A stretch of 32,900 nt of DNA from an uncultured Clostridium sp. (GTDB taxonomy: Bacteria > Bacillota > Clostridia > TANB77 > CAG-508): positions 1 to 32,900 of the forward strand of contig CAMMLF010000003.1 in the NCBI GenBank assembly GCA_946497585.1, written 5' to 3'. The stretch's first letter is position 1, and every line of letters starts with the position of its first letter. Shown in pieces: positions 24,842 to 31,032 of the stretch. The notes beneath the pieces were generated by a model. The model was given only the letters and a program-made list of their open reading frames with translations. It did no database searches and was not told the origin of the DNA. The translations under genes and the position numbers were made by a program.

Positions 24842-25024
24842 CTATTTATATAAACTTTCTACTGTTGTTTCTAATATATCTGCCAATTTTATTGCCTGCA
24901 TAACATCGGGTTTTCTTCTTCCTGTTTCCCATTGTGAAAATGTATTTTGTTTTATTCCCAATTCTTTTGCTATATCACTTTGAGATAATTTTTTCTTTTT
25001 TCTAAATTTTTTAATGTGATTCAT
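24842..25024 (-). CDS. XRE-family regulator, 60 residues
   Basis: A compact helix-turn-helix protein (KKLSQSDIAKELGIKQNTFS, then QWETGRRKPDV) that covers the whole DNA-binding domain and nothing more, like Cro or small excision regulators. ATG at 25024 overlaps the stop of a 15-codon frame. It is the second minus-strand regulator after the switch region, so it likely acts early in lytic growth. An operator-like site lies upstream at 25094. Confidence 0.8.
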   Translation of the reverse strand: MNHIKKFRKKKKLSQSDIAKELGIKQNTFSQWETGRRKPDVMQAIKLADILETTVESLYK

Positions 25025-25068
25025 ATTAGCTCACTTTCTAAAAGTTTTTCTAATTTTTCTTTATTCAC
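25021..25068 (-). CDS. Possible 15-codon leader peptide
   Basis: GTG at 25068 behind GAGGCGAG opens NKEKLEKLLESELI and stops in an overlap with the ATG of the regulator at 25024. It may be a coupling leader only. Confidence 0.3.
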   Translation of the reverse strand: MNKEKLEKLLESELI

Positions 25069-25093
25069 TTATCTCGCCTCATTTGCTTTTATT

Positions 25094-25106
25094 TCACGTT
25101 TCGTGA
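25094..25106. promoter_or_regulatory. Candidate repressor operator O5
   Basis: TCAC-GTTTC-GTGA is a perfect inverted repeat, three bases before the end of the cro-like gene and upstream of the second regulator. Confidence 0.6.
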
Positions 25107-25108
25107 TT

Positions 25109-25297
25109 TTATGTTGTAAAAAAAATATTTACATCAAATTGAGGGTACTTTGATTTTAATTTTGTTGTAAATTCTCTACTTGGCTTTCTAAATCCATTCT
25201 CTACTTTTTCATATAATGATTTGGATACTTCTATTTTATCTGCAAACTCTTGGCTTGTAAGCTTTAAAGACTTTCTAAACTCTTTTAATTCTTCCAT
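25109..25297 (-). CDS. Cro-like XRE-family regulator
   Basis: A 62-residue helix-turn-helix protein (LTSQEFADKIEVSKSLYEKV, GFRKPSREF). It is the first gene transcribed leftward from the switch region and is divergent to the repressor at 25459, the usual place of Cro. ATG at 25297 follows AGAGGTGA. Its promoter (TTGACA-17-TAATAT) overlaps two operator copies, so repressor binding would shut it off. Confidence 0.82.
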   Translation of the reverse strand: MEELKEFRKSLKLTSQEFADKIEVSKSLYEKVENGFRKPSREFTTKLKSKYPQFDVNIFFTT

Positions 25298-25314
25298 TTA
25301 TACATCACCTCTTT

Positions 25315-25428
25315 TCACATTCTGTGATTATATTATATCACTTTTTGTGGTTTGTCAATACTTTTTTAAAAAAATTTTTATATTTCTTTCACAGTTCGTG
25401 GATTATGTTTACTTTTCACAATTTGTGT
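25315..25428. promoter_or_regulatory. Four-operator switch region between cro-like gene and repressor
   Basis: Inverted repeats of the type TCAC-N5-GTGA: O1 25315-25327 (perfect), O2 25338-25350 (TCAC-TTTTT-GTGG), O3 25389-25401 (TCAC-AGTTC-GTGG), O4 25416-25428 (TCAC-AATTT-GTGT). They cover the divergent promoters of the cro-like gene and the first repressor. Confidence 0.7.
25330..25358 (-). promoter_or_regulatory. Leftward early promoter
   Basis: On the minus strand TTGACA (25358-25353) and TAATAT (25335-25330) are 17 bases apart, with operator O2 inside the spacer and O1 just downstream. Confidence 0.7.
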
Positions 25429-25458
25429 GATAAAATATAATTGTACTTGGAGGTGTTT

Positions 25459-25809
25459 ATGTTAGGTAATAGAATAAAAATTTTAAGAGAAGAATTAGGT
25501 TTAAAACAAGAAGAGTTGGCAAATAAAATGTCGGTATCCCCTAGTTCTATTGGTATGTACGAAACAAATAAAAGAGAACCTAATAACGAATTAATATTGA
25601 AGTTGGCTCAATTTTTTGGAGTATCAACAGACTACCTACTTGGAAAATCTGATATAAGAAATCCAGGTAAACAAATAGATGATCTACTAAATGAAGCTAT
25701 GATAGGTATGTCAAAAGAAGAATATGAAGCGTTGACGGAAACGCAAAAAAAACAAATAAGGGATTTCGCTCTCTTTGTTAAAAATCAAAATGATAAAAAA
25801 GATAATTAA
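25459..25809 (+). CDS. CI-like repressor, copy 1
   Basis: A 116-residue XRE-family repressor. Residues 1-60 are the helix-turn-helix (LKQEELANKMSVSPSSIGMYE, KREPNNELILKLAQFFGVS), followed by TDYLLGKSD and a short C-terminal tail with EALTETQKKQIRDFALF. It has no peptidase domain, so induction would need an ImmA-like protease, which is encoded downstream. ATG at 25459 follows TTGGAGG. It lies divergently to the cro-like gene behind four operators. Its last 195 coding bases are identical to those of the second repressor. Confidence 0.85.
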   Translation: MLGNRIKILREELGLKQEELANKMSVSPSSIGMYETNKREPNNELILKLAQFFGVSTDYLLGKSDIRNPGKQIDDLLNEAMIGMSKEEYEALTETQKKQIRDFALFVKNQNDKKDN

Positions 25810-25817
25810 ATAAAGAG
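25615..25817 (+). repeat. Direct repeat copy 1 (203 bases)
   Basis: Reads identically to 26090-26292 at a spacing of 475 bases. It covers the C-terminal part of repressor 1 and eight bases after its stop. Confidence 0.9.
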
Positions 25818-25876
25818 GATTTTCAAAGCTAGTTATTAATATTAAAAATTAAATAAAATTTAAAGGAGATATTGAT

Positions 25877-25909
25877 ATGATTGATTTTACAAATAGTACG
25901 GTAGAATAA
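25877..25909 (+). pseudogene. Remnant start of the PH-domain gene
   Basis: MIDFTN followed by four codons and a stop repeats the start of the gene at 26350 with the same AAAGGAG leader. It marks the end of a tandem duplication of repressor plus start of the PH-domain gene. Confidence 0.65.
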
Positions 25910-25933
25910 AACATATTAAGGAGTGTTTTGCTT

Positions 25934-26284
25934 ATGTTAGGTAATAGAATAAAACTGTTAAGAGAAGAAAAGAATATAAATCAAGATGTATTAGCAAAAC
26001 TATTAGGTTTAGAAATCGCTGGCATAAGCAAACTGGAAACTGGTAGAGTTCCTTTAAAAGATGAATATATAGTTAGGCTTGCCGAATACTTTGGAGTATC
26101 AACAGACTACCTACTTGGAAAATCTGATATAAGAAATCCAGGTAAACAAATAGATGATCTACTAAATGAAGCTATGATAGGTATGTCAAAAGAAGAATAT
26201 GAAGCGTTGACGGAAACGCAAAAAAAACAAATAAGGGATTTCGCTCTCTTTGTTAAAAATCAAAATGATAAAAAAGATAATTAA
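25934..26284 (+). CDS. CI-like repressor, copy 2 with different DNA-binding head
   Basis: A 116-residue paralogue of the first repressor. The N-terminal 50 residues differ (INQDVLAKLLGLEIAGISKLE, RVPLKDEYIVRLAEYF), and everything after FGVSTDYLLGK is identical at the DNA level. ATG at 25934 follows AAGGAG at ten bases. A different recognition helix with an identical tail suggests recombination at the repeat, giving two specificities that may form mixed dimers. Which one binds the TCAC-N5-GTGA operators is unknown. Confidence 0.82.
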   Translation: MLGNRIKLLREEKNINQDVLAKLLGLEIAGISKLETGRVPLKDEYIVRLAEYFGVSTDYLLGKSDIRNPGKQIDDLLNEAMIGMSKEEYEALTETQKKQIRDFALFVKNQNDKKDN

Positions 26285-26292
26285 ATAAAGAG
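26090..26292 (+). repeat. Direct repeat copy 2 (203 bases)
   Basis: Second copy of the 25615-25817 segment, inside and just after repressor 2. Similarity continues beyond it at lower identity into the leader of the PH-domain gene. Confidence 0.9.
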
Positions 26293-26349
26293 TTTTTTCA
26301 AATCTAGTTATTAATATAAAAATCAAATAAATTTAAAGGAGAAATTGAT

Positions 26350-26727
26350 ATGATTGATTTTACAAACAAAAATATTATTAAATTAAAACCTTTTTCTATA
26401 AAAGAAGGTGAATCAGTTATTAAAGCTATTATGGCTTCAAATGAGGAAATTGCATTTGCATTTACTTCTATGAGAGACAAGCTAATTTTTACAGATAAAA
26501 GAGTTGTTTCAGTTAATGTTCAAGGTATAACTGGAAAAAAAGTAGATTACACTTCTATACCTTACTCAAAAATACAAGTATTTTCTATTGAAACATCTGG
26601 AACTCTTGATTTGGATTCTGAACTCGATATTACAATAAGTGGATTAGGAACTGTTAGATTTGAATTATCCTCACAAACAGATATAAAATCTTTAGGTCAA
26701 TATATATCAAATAAAGTTTTAAACTAA
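26350..26727 (+). CDS. Bacterial PH-domain protein
   Basis: A 125-residue beta-rich protein with the pattern of bacterial pleckstrin-homology domains: FTSMRDKLIFTDKRVVSVN, then KVDYTSIPYSKIQVFSIET and DITISGLGTVRFEL. ATG at 26350 follows AAAGGAG. It is part of the lysogeny operon on the plus strand. PH-like proteins of this kind bind ligands or partners; the role in the phage is unknown. Confidence 0.75.
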   Translation: MIDFTNKNIIKLKPFSIKEGESVIKAIMASNEEIAFAFTSMRDKLIFTDKRVVSVNVQGITGKKVDYTSIPYSKIQVFSIETSGTLDLDSELDITISGLGTVRFELSSQTDIKSLGQYISNKVLN

Positions 26728-26791
26728 AAATAGTAAAAATTTTGATACATATAAGATAGAAAAATGAATATATGACACAAGGAGTAATTAT

Positions 26792-27526
26792 ATGAGTGAA
26801 AATGAAGAAATAGCAACAAACAAACCTTTAAAAGGACAAGTTGAAATTGGAGAAGAAAAGAGTAAAGCTATTGTACATAAAGATAGTGCTTTAAGAAGAT
26901 TAGATATTTCATTTAACAAACATATTGAATTATCAGAATATAAAAAGAGTAACTTATTAGCTTATTGGATTACTGATTTTTCTAATTATCACGATAACGA
27001 AAAAACTTTTGACATAAAACAGCTAAAAACTTTTAAGCGTGGAGATATAATAAAAGTTAACTTAGGCTTTAATATTGGTAATGAATTAGGTGGTCTACAT
27101 TATTGTATCGTTTTAAATAAAAATGATAACCCATACTCTGGTACTTTAAATATAATACCTTTAACCTCTCAAAAGAAAAATAAAATATATAATGATAATA
27201 CTTGCGTTAATTTGGGAGATGGCTTATATATTTCATTAAATAATATGTGCAATAAAGAATATAAGAAATGGAAAGAAAAGTTTGATAACGTAGACAAAGA
27301 AGAAGACATCAAACAGCTAGAAAAAATATTACAGGAATTAGAATATTTAACAAAATTGCAAACTGAAATATTGAAAATGAAACATGGAAGTATTGCCTTA
27401 GTACAGCAAATAACTACTATAAGCAAACAGCGAATTTATAATAGTTCTTTTCTTTCTAAAATCAAGTTATCTAATCAAGCATTAGATTTAATAGATAGCA
27501 AAATAAAAAAATTATATACAAAATAA
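26792..27526 (+). CDS. PemK/MazF-like toxin-type protein
   Basis: A 244-residue protein. The central part (residues 80-150) matches the PemK/MazF fold: FKRGDIIKVNLGFNIGNELG, HYCIVLNKND and TLNIIPLTSQ. It has an N-terminal extension and a long helical C-terminal part (LEKILQELEYLTKLQTE), then LVQQITTISKQRIY, which matches the usual last strand and helix of MazF with Ser/Thr and Arg. MazF proteins cut single-stranded RNA. No separate antitoxin gene is adjacent, so the extensions may hold it in check or the enzyme may be inactive. ATG at 26792 follows AAGGAG. Confidence 0.75.
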   Translation: MSENEEIATNKPLKGQVEIGEEKSKAIVHKDSALRRLDISFNKHIELSEYKKSNLLAYWITDFSNYHDNEKTFDIKQLKTFKRGDIIKVNLGFNIGNELGGLHYCIVLNKNDNPYSGTLNIIPLTSQKKNKIYNDNTCVNLGDGLYISLNNMCNKEYKKWKEKFDNVDKEEDIKQLEKILQELEYLTKLQTEILKMKHGSIALVQQITTISKQRIYNSSFLSKIKLSNQALDLIDSKIKKLYTK

Positions 27527-27554
27527 GTATTTTTATAAATAATGTATATTTTAT

Positions 27555-27583
27555 TTGACAATGAACATATTATATAGTATAAT
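27555..27583 (+). promoter_or_regulatory. Consensus sigma-A promoter
   Basis: TTGACA at 27555-27560 and TATAAT at 27578-27583 with a 17-base spacer, a perfect match to the consensus. The transcript would start near 27590. Confidence 0.85.
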
Positions 27584-27589
27584 CTAATT

Positions 27590-27670
27590 AAGATTTAGCC
27601 TCATATTATGTAAATAATATGGCGGTCATAAGAAGATTTTGGAGAGTTCATTGCAACTCTCCTCTTTTTT
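27590..27670 (+). ncRNA. Candidate small RNA of about 80 bases
   Basis: Between a consensus promoter and a strong terminator there is no gene. The transcript would hold a perfect 8-bp hairpin (CATATTAT, GTAA loop, ATAATATG at 27602-27621), a single-stranded stretch, and the terminator stem. Its compact form fits a trans-acting or antisense regulator inside the lysogeny region. No target is identified. Confidence 0.65.
27641..27670 (+). terminator. Strong intrinsic terminator
   Basis: GGAGAGTT pairs with AACTCTCC (8 bp) with loop CATTGC, followed by TCTTTTTT. Confidence 0.9.
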
Positions 27671-27787
27671 ATTGTATAGGAAAATCAGCATTTTCATTGA
27701 TAGCTTGAAGAAATAAGAAGAAAGAAAAGGAGAAAATAAGCAATTAATACTTTTATTAATAAATTTAAAAAAAGGAGATGTTTTATT

Positions 27788-28093
27788 ATGCAATGTAGAA
27801 AATGTGGAAGAGAATGTATGGAAAGTGAATTAACAAATGGATTCTGTGCAGATTGTATCAAAAAATATGGAGCAACATCACAAGAAATACATCATAGTGA
27901 AAATCAGTTAGCAAGTATTATCAAAGGATTTGTCATAGCCATTATAACTATTGGTTGTATTTCAGGAGTTATTGGTCTTATACTAAATGTCTTTTATGGA
28001 ATTTTCATATTAGTTAGTACTTTTATATTTTCTTTAGCTTTTAGAGCTATCGCTGAAATAATACAACTACTAGAAGATATAAAAAATAAGTAA
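27788..28093 (+). CDS. Zinc-ribbon membrane protein, 101 residues
   Basis: The N-terminal 30 residues hold a zinc ribbon (CRKCGREC and CADCIKKYG). Two transmembrane helices follow (GFVIAIITIGCISGVIGLIL and a second near residues 70-88), then a short charged end. ATG at 27788 lies behind AAAAAGGAGATG. This design occurs in many small Bacillota proteins of unknown role. It lies directly before the ImmA-like gene and shares its reading frame across the stop. Confidence 0.7.
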   Translation: MQCRKCGRECMESELTNGFCADCIKKYGATSQEIHHSENQLASIIKGFVIAIITIGCISGVIGLILNVFYGIFILVSTFIFSLAFRAIAEIIQLLEDIKNK

Positions 28094-28102
28094 AAAGAAA
28101 AT

Positions 28103-28479
28103 ATTAAAATATATGACTGGTATATAGAAAATTGTAATGGAATTTACCTAAATTATAATAAAATAAATGCTATTGGTTTGAACTATAACAAATTAAAAAC
28201 TTACATAGAAGAAAAATGTACTTTAGCAGAGGAACTGGGTCATTATTACATACGGAGCTACCTATCCTGCTTTATGTACAGATAAAATATTGATAGATAA
28301 ACAGGAATATCGTGCAAAAAAATGGAGTTATAATGTGCTTATTCCTTTTACTTCTATGAAAAATGCTATCTTAAGCCGGAGTCAATACAATTTATGGTTT
28401 AGCAGAATATTTTGAAGTTACAGAAGATTATATGAAAAATGCTATAAATTATTATAAATGTAAGGAGGAAATATGCTAA
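28103..28479 (+). CDS. ImmA/IrrE-like metallopeptidase with two CGG +1 shifts, 5' end reduced
   Basis: An anti-repressor protease family member of about 124 residues. The zinc motif is seen as LAEELGHYY (His-Glu type variant). Two in-frame CGG codons, 28253-28255 and 28377-28379, each break the frame. Skipping the C each time restores IGATYPALCTDKILIDKQE with KKWSYNVLIPF, and then SGVNTIYGLAEYFEVTEDY, as in ImmA proteins. The stop at 28477-28479 overlaps the recombinase start. No ATG precedes the first recognisable residues; ATT 28103 is a placeholder. The N-terminus may have been lost when the upstream gene arrived, so this could be a decaying gene. Confidence 0.6.
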
Positions 28480-29901
28480 AAGGTGCTTGCTACATTCGTG
28501 TATCAACTGATAACCAGACAGAATTTAGTCCAGATGCTCAATTAAAAGCTATAAGAAAATATGCTGAAAATAACAATATCTTATTAGATAACGACTATAT
28601 TTTTATTGATGAAGGTATCTCTGGGAGAAAAGCTGATAAACGTCCTGCTTTCCAACAAATGATTAAAGTTGCTAAATCAAAGCCAAAAAAATTTGATGTA
28701 ATTCTTGTACATAAATTTGACAGATTTGCTCGTTCTCGTGAAGATAGCGTTGTCTATAAATCCCTTTTAAAAAAAGAATGTAATATAAAAGTTATATCCA
28801 TTACAGAATCAATTGAAGATGATAAGTTTTCTGTTATATTAGAGGCTATGCTTGAAGCTATGGCAGAATACTATTCTCTTAATTTGTCTGATGAAGTAAA
28901 AAAGGGTATGACTGAAAAAGCAACTAGAGGACAGTATCAAGCTGCTCCTCCTTTTCGGTTACACTATAAAAAATGGTATTCTTGAAATTGTTGAAGACGA
29001 AGCTAATATTGTAAGATTAATTTTTGAAAAATTCACAAATAAAGAAATGAATATATTGCAAATAGCAAAATATGTAAATGATTTAGGATATAGAACTCAT
29101 AGAGGAAATAAATTTGAAAATAGAACTATTCAATACTTATTAACGAATCCTGTTTATATTGGTTATGCACGCTGGACTCCAGGCAGAAAACTAAAACGAA
29201 ATGAAAAATCTGAAAATACTATAATAGAAAAATCACAGCATAAACCTATTGTAGATGAAGATATTTTTAAAAAGGCTAATGAAATTATTGATCACAACAG
29301 ACAAATACACAAAAGATATTTTAAATCAACACCAAACATACATTGGCTAAATGGTCTCGTAAAATGTAAGATTTGTGGAAGTACACTAGTGCGAAATACA
29401 AAAGATTTCTATCAATGTAACGGATATGTAAAAGGTAAATGTTTAAAAAGCCAACTAGTTAAATTAAGCAATATTGAAACTGCTATTTTGGAACAAATAA
29501 AAAGTGATTTTACAAATGGAATAAACATAACTTCTAAACTTGCCATAAAACAAAAAAATAACAGTGAAGCTTATACTTTATTATCTGAATTAGAAAAACT
29601 TAAAGAAAAAGAACGTCGTTGCAAAGAAGCTTATATTAATGGAATTGATACAATAGAAGAATACAAAGAAAACAAAAATTATTTAAAAATTCAAAATGAT
29701 ATGATAACTAACCAATTGAATAAGTTAAAAGATAAAAAAAATGAAGAATTAAAAATTCAAGAGCAATTAAAAACAGTTTACAAGATATTGACAGACGATA
29801 AAATTGATATGAATAGAAAATATGAGGTCTCACATTTAATTATAGATAGAATAGATTTTCTTAGAGATGAAGGAGTTTTAGAGCTTACCTATAAAGCGTA
29901 A
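28473..29901 (+). CDS. Large serine recombinase (integrase), joined by +1 shift at CGG
   Basis: A 475-residue site-specific recombinase for integration and excision. The resolvase domain has catalytic Ser11 in YIRVSTDNQ, with DEGISGRKADKRPAF and HKFDRFARSREDS. The recombinase domain follows (QIAKYVNDLGYRT, YLLTNPVYIGYARW). Then come a zinc ribbon (CKICGSTL and CNGYVKGKC) and a coiled coil. Codon 162 is CGG (28956-28958), and unshifted reading stops eight codons later. Skipping the C gives GGT and APPFGYTIKNGILEIVED, where PFGY with Gly is the strongly conserved family motif. CGT, CGC and CGA codons in the same gene are read normally. ATG at 28473 follows AAGGAGG. Confidence 0.92.
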
Positions 29902-29941
29902 TAACTAAAGCCATATGGTGGAGCTTACAGTAAAAGTTATT
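29900..29941 (+). terminator. Hairpin after the recombinase; possible attP arm
   Basis: AATAACT pairs with AGTTATT, with an inner AAGC/GCTT pair, followed by ATATTTTTA. The loop contains CCATATGGTGG. Attachment sites of large serine recombinases usually lie next to the gene, so attP is likely in 29902-30120, but no core can be named. Confidence 0.45.
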
Positions 29942-29974
29942 ATATTTTTATGTAATTTTTTTCTTATTCTTTAA

Positions 29975-30097
29975 TTATTGTATTTTTAAATATACTAATA
30001 TTATATCATAGTTTTTATTATAATAGTTGCAAATGTTTTTCATACATTTTATAATTATTTTGTCTTTTACTATTTCTTTTGTTTTTCTATCTTCCAT
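29975..30097 (-). CDS. Possible small protein, 40 residues
   Basis: ATG at 30097 follows GAAGGTG. The product is basic (MEDRKTKEIVKDKIIIKCMK and onward). An upstream TGGACA-16-TATATA promoter overlaps a CCAC-type operator. No family recognised. Confidence 0.4.
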   Translation of the reverse strand: MEDRKTKEIVKDKIIIKCMKNICNYYNKNYDIILVYLKIQ

Positions 30098-30154
30098 ATA
30101 TAGACACCTTCTTTTAATTTAATAACTTCTATATAAAAATATTTTAAGTTTTGT

Positions 30155-30186
30155 CCACTATGGAGGATATTTTATAAAAGTATGCT
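30155..30186. promoter_or_regulatory. Operator-like sites left of the small regulator
   Basis: CCACTATGGAGG (30155-30166) and AGTATGCT (30179-30186) repeat the two elements found in the regulator's own promoter at 30446-30492. Confidence 0.5.
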
Positions 30187-30225
30187 TTTTTTATTATTAA
30201 ATATAAAAATAGTACTTTTATTATA

Positions 30226-30426
30226 TTATTGTACTATTTTGTATAATTCTTCTATTTTAATGTTTAATGCTTTGGCAATTATAATAGCATAGCTCAAGCT
30301 TGGCTCTTTTTCATTTCTTTCTATATAGTTTAAATGAGATGTAGATATTCCAGTTAGTCTAGAAAGTTGTTCTAAACTATATCCTTTTCTTTCTCTTAAA
30401 TCTTTTAATAAAATCTCTATTCTCAT
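30226..30426 (-). CDS. XRE-family regulator, 66 residues
   Basis: A complete helix-turn-helix domain (YSLEQLSRLTGISTSHLNYIE, NEKEPSLSYAIIIAKALNI, ending EELYKIVQ). ATG at 30426 follows AAGGTGG. It lies alone between the recombinase region and the lysis genes, flanked on both sides by the same operator elements, which suggests self-control. It may regulate excision or the small gene at 29975. Confidence 0.8.
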   Translation of the reverse strand: MRIEILLKDLRERKGYSLEQLSRLTGISTSHLNYIERNEKEPSLSYAIIIAKALNIKIEELYKIVQ

Positions 30427-30445
30427 TTATCCCCACCTTGTCTTT

Positions 30446-30492
30446 AGTATGCTCTAAAATTTTTATAGCATACTTTTTATCCACTATGGTGG
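30446..30492. promoter_or_regulatory. Operators in the promoter of the 30226 regulator
   Basis: AGTATGCT (30446-30453) and AGCATACT (30467-30474) form an inverted pair with 13 bases between them. CCAC-TATG-GTGG lies at 30481-30492. Both elements recur at 30155-30186. Confidence 0.55.
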
Positions 30493-30514
30493 AAATATAA
30501 AAAACTAAAATAAA

Positions 30515-30541
30515 AAGGCTAAGTTGCCCCAACCTAGCCTT
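30515..30541 (-). terminator. Intrinsic terminator after the lysis module
   Basis: AAGGCTA pairs with TAGCCTT, with an inner GTTG/CAAC helix. On the minus strand a TTTTTATTTT tail follows. It separates the lysis operon from the regulator gene. Confidence 0.8.
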
Positions 30542-30572
30542 TTCTCCGAATGGAATTATATATCTATTATTT

Positions 30573-30601
30573 ATTTTAGCATGAATATTTTTTTATGTCA
30601 A
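30573..30601 (-). promoter_or_regulatory. Sigma-A promoter of a very short transcript
   Basis: On the minus strand TTGACA (30601-30596) and TAAAAT (30578-30573) are 17 bases apart. Transcription would start near 30566 and meet the terminator at 30515 after about 55 bases. Confidence 0.6.
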
Positions 30602-30605
30602 TAAG

Positions 30606-30624
30606 CAGAGCTTTTTTTGCTCTG
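30606..30624 (-). terminator. Hairpin at the end of the lysis operon
   Basis: CAGAGC pairs with GCTCTG around an A7 loop, directly after the last gene of the operon. No long T-run follows on the minus strand, so its strength is doubtful. Confidence 0.35.
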
Positions 30625-30625
30625 A

Positions 30626-30931
30626 TTATAGTTCTGTAACAGAAACCAAGCTATAATAATTATGTGTGACTGAAAGAAGCAATCCGTCTAGTGTACAACC
30701 GTAATTTTCCCCACAGAGTCTTTGCACAAATCCTGTATTTTCTATAGTTCGTCCTGTTGCTACAAGCCACGCATTCATTGATTGTGCATTTCCATTTGAA
30801 ATACTTGATATAGCGACAAGATATATTTTTTCTTTTTGGAGTTGATATGTATTTGATGTAGCTTGTTGTATGTATGTACTTTCTACTGTTTTTTGTTCTA
30901 GCTTTTCTAACTGTTCTGTCATTGTCTGCAT
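30626..30931 (-). CDS. Unknown protein, 101 residues, last gene of the lysis operon
   Basis: ATG at 30931 is eight bases after AGGAGG; an in-frame GTG at 30940 lies inside that site. The N-terminal 25 residues form a short coiled coil (TEQLEKLEQKTVE). The rest is beta-rich with VAISSISNGNAQSMNAWLVA and LCGENYGCTLDGLLLSV. I recognise no family. As the terminal gene after the endolysin it may serve lysis or be a cargo gene. Confidence 0.55.
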   Translation of the reverse strand: MQTMTEQLEKLEQKTVESTYIQQATSNTYQLQKEKIYLVAISSISNGNAQSMNAWLVATGRTIENTGFVQRLCGENYGCTLDGLLLSVTHNYYSLVSVTEL

Positions 30932-31020
30932 GAGTTCCACCTCCTCATGCTGAAATCTTCTAAACTATATTGTGTGTGTGTGTGTAGAGCCATAAGGCTT
31001 ACGTCGTTTTTATTTAGCAT
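30919..31020 (-). CDS. Possible 33-residue protein containing a dinucleotide tract
   Basis: ATG at 31020 has a perfect AGGAGG upstream, right behind the shifted endolysin stop. The frame (MLNKNDVSLMALHTHTQ and onward) runs through seven CA/TG repeats at 30971-30984 and overlaps the next gene start by 13 bases. Only one of three frames stays open through the tract. Confidence 0.4.
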   Translation of the reverse strand: MLNKNDVSLMALHTHTQYSLEDFSMRRWNSCRQ

Positions 31021-31032
31021 TACTATGTCCTC

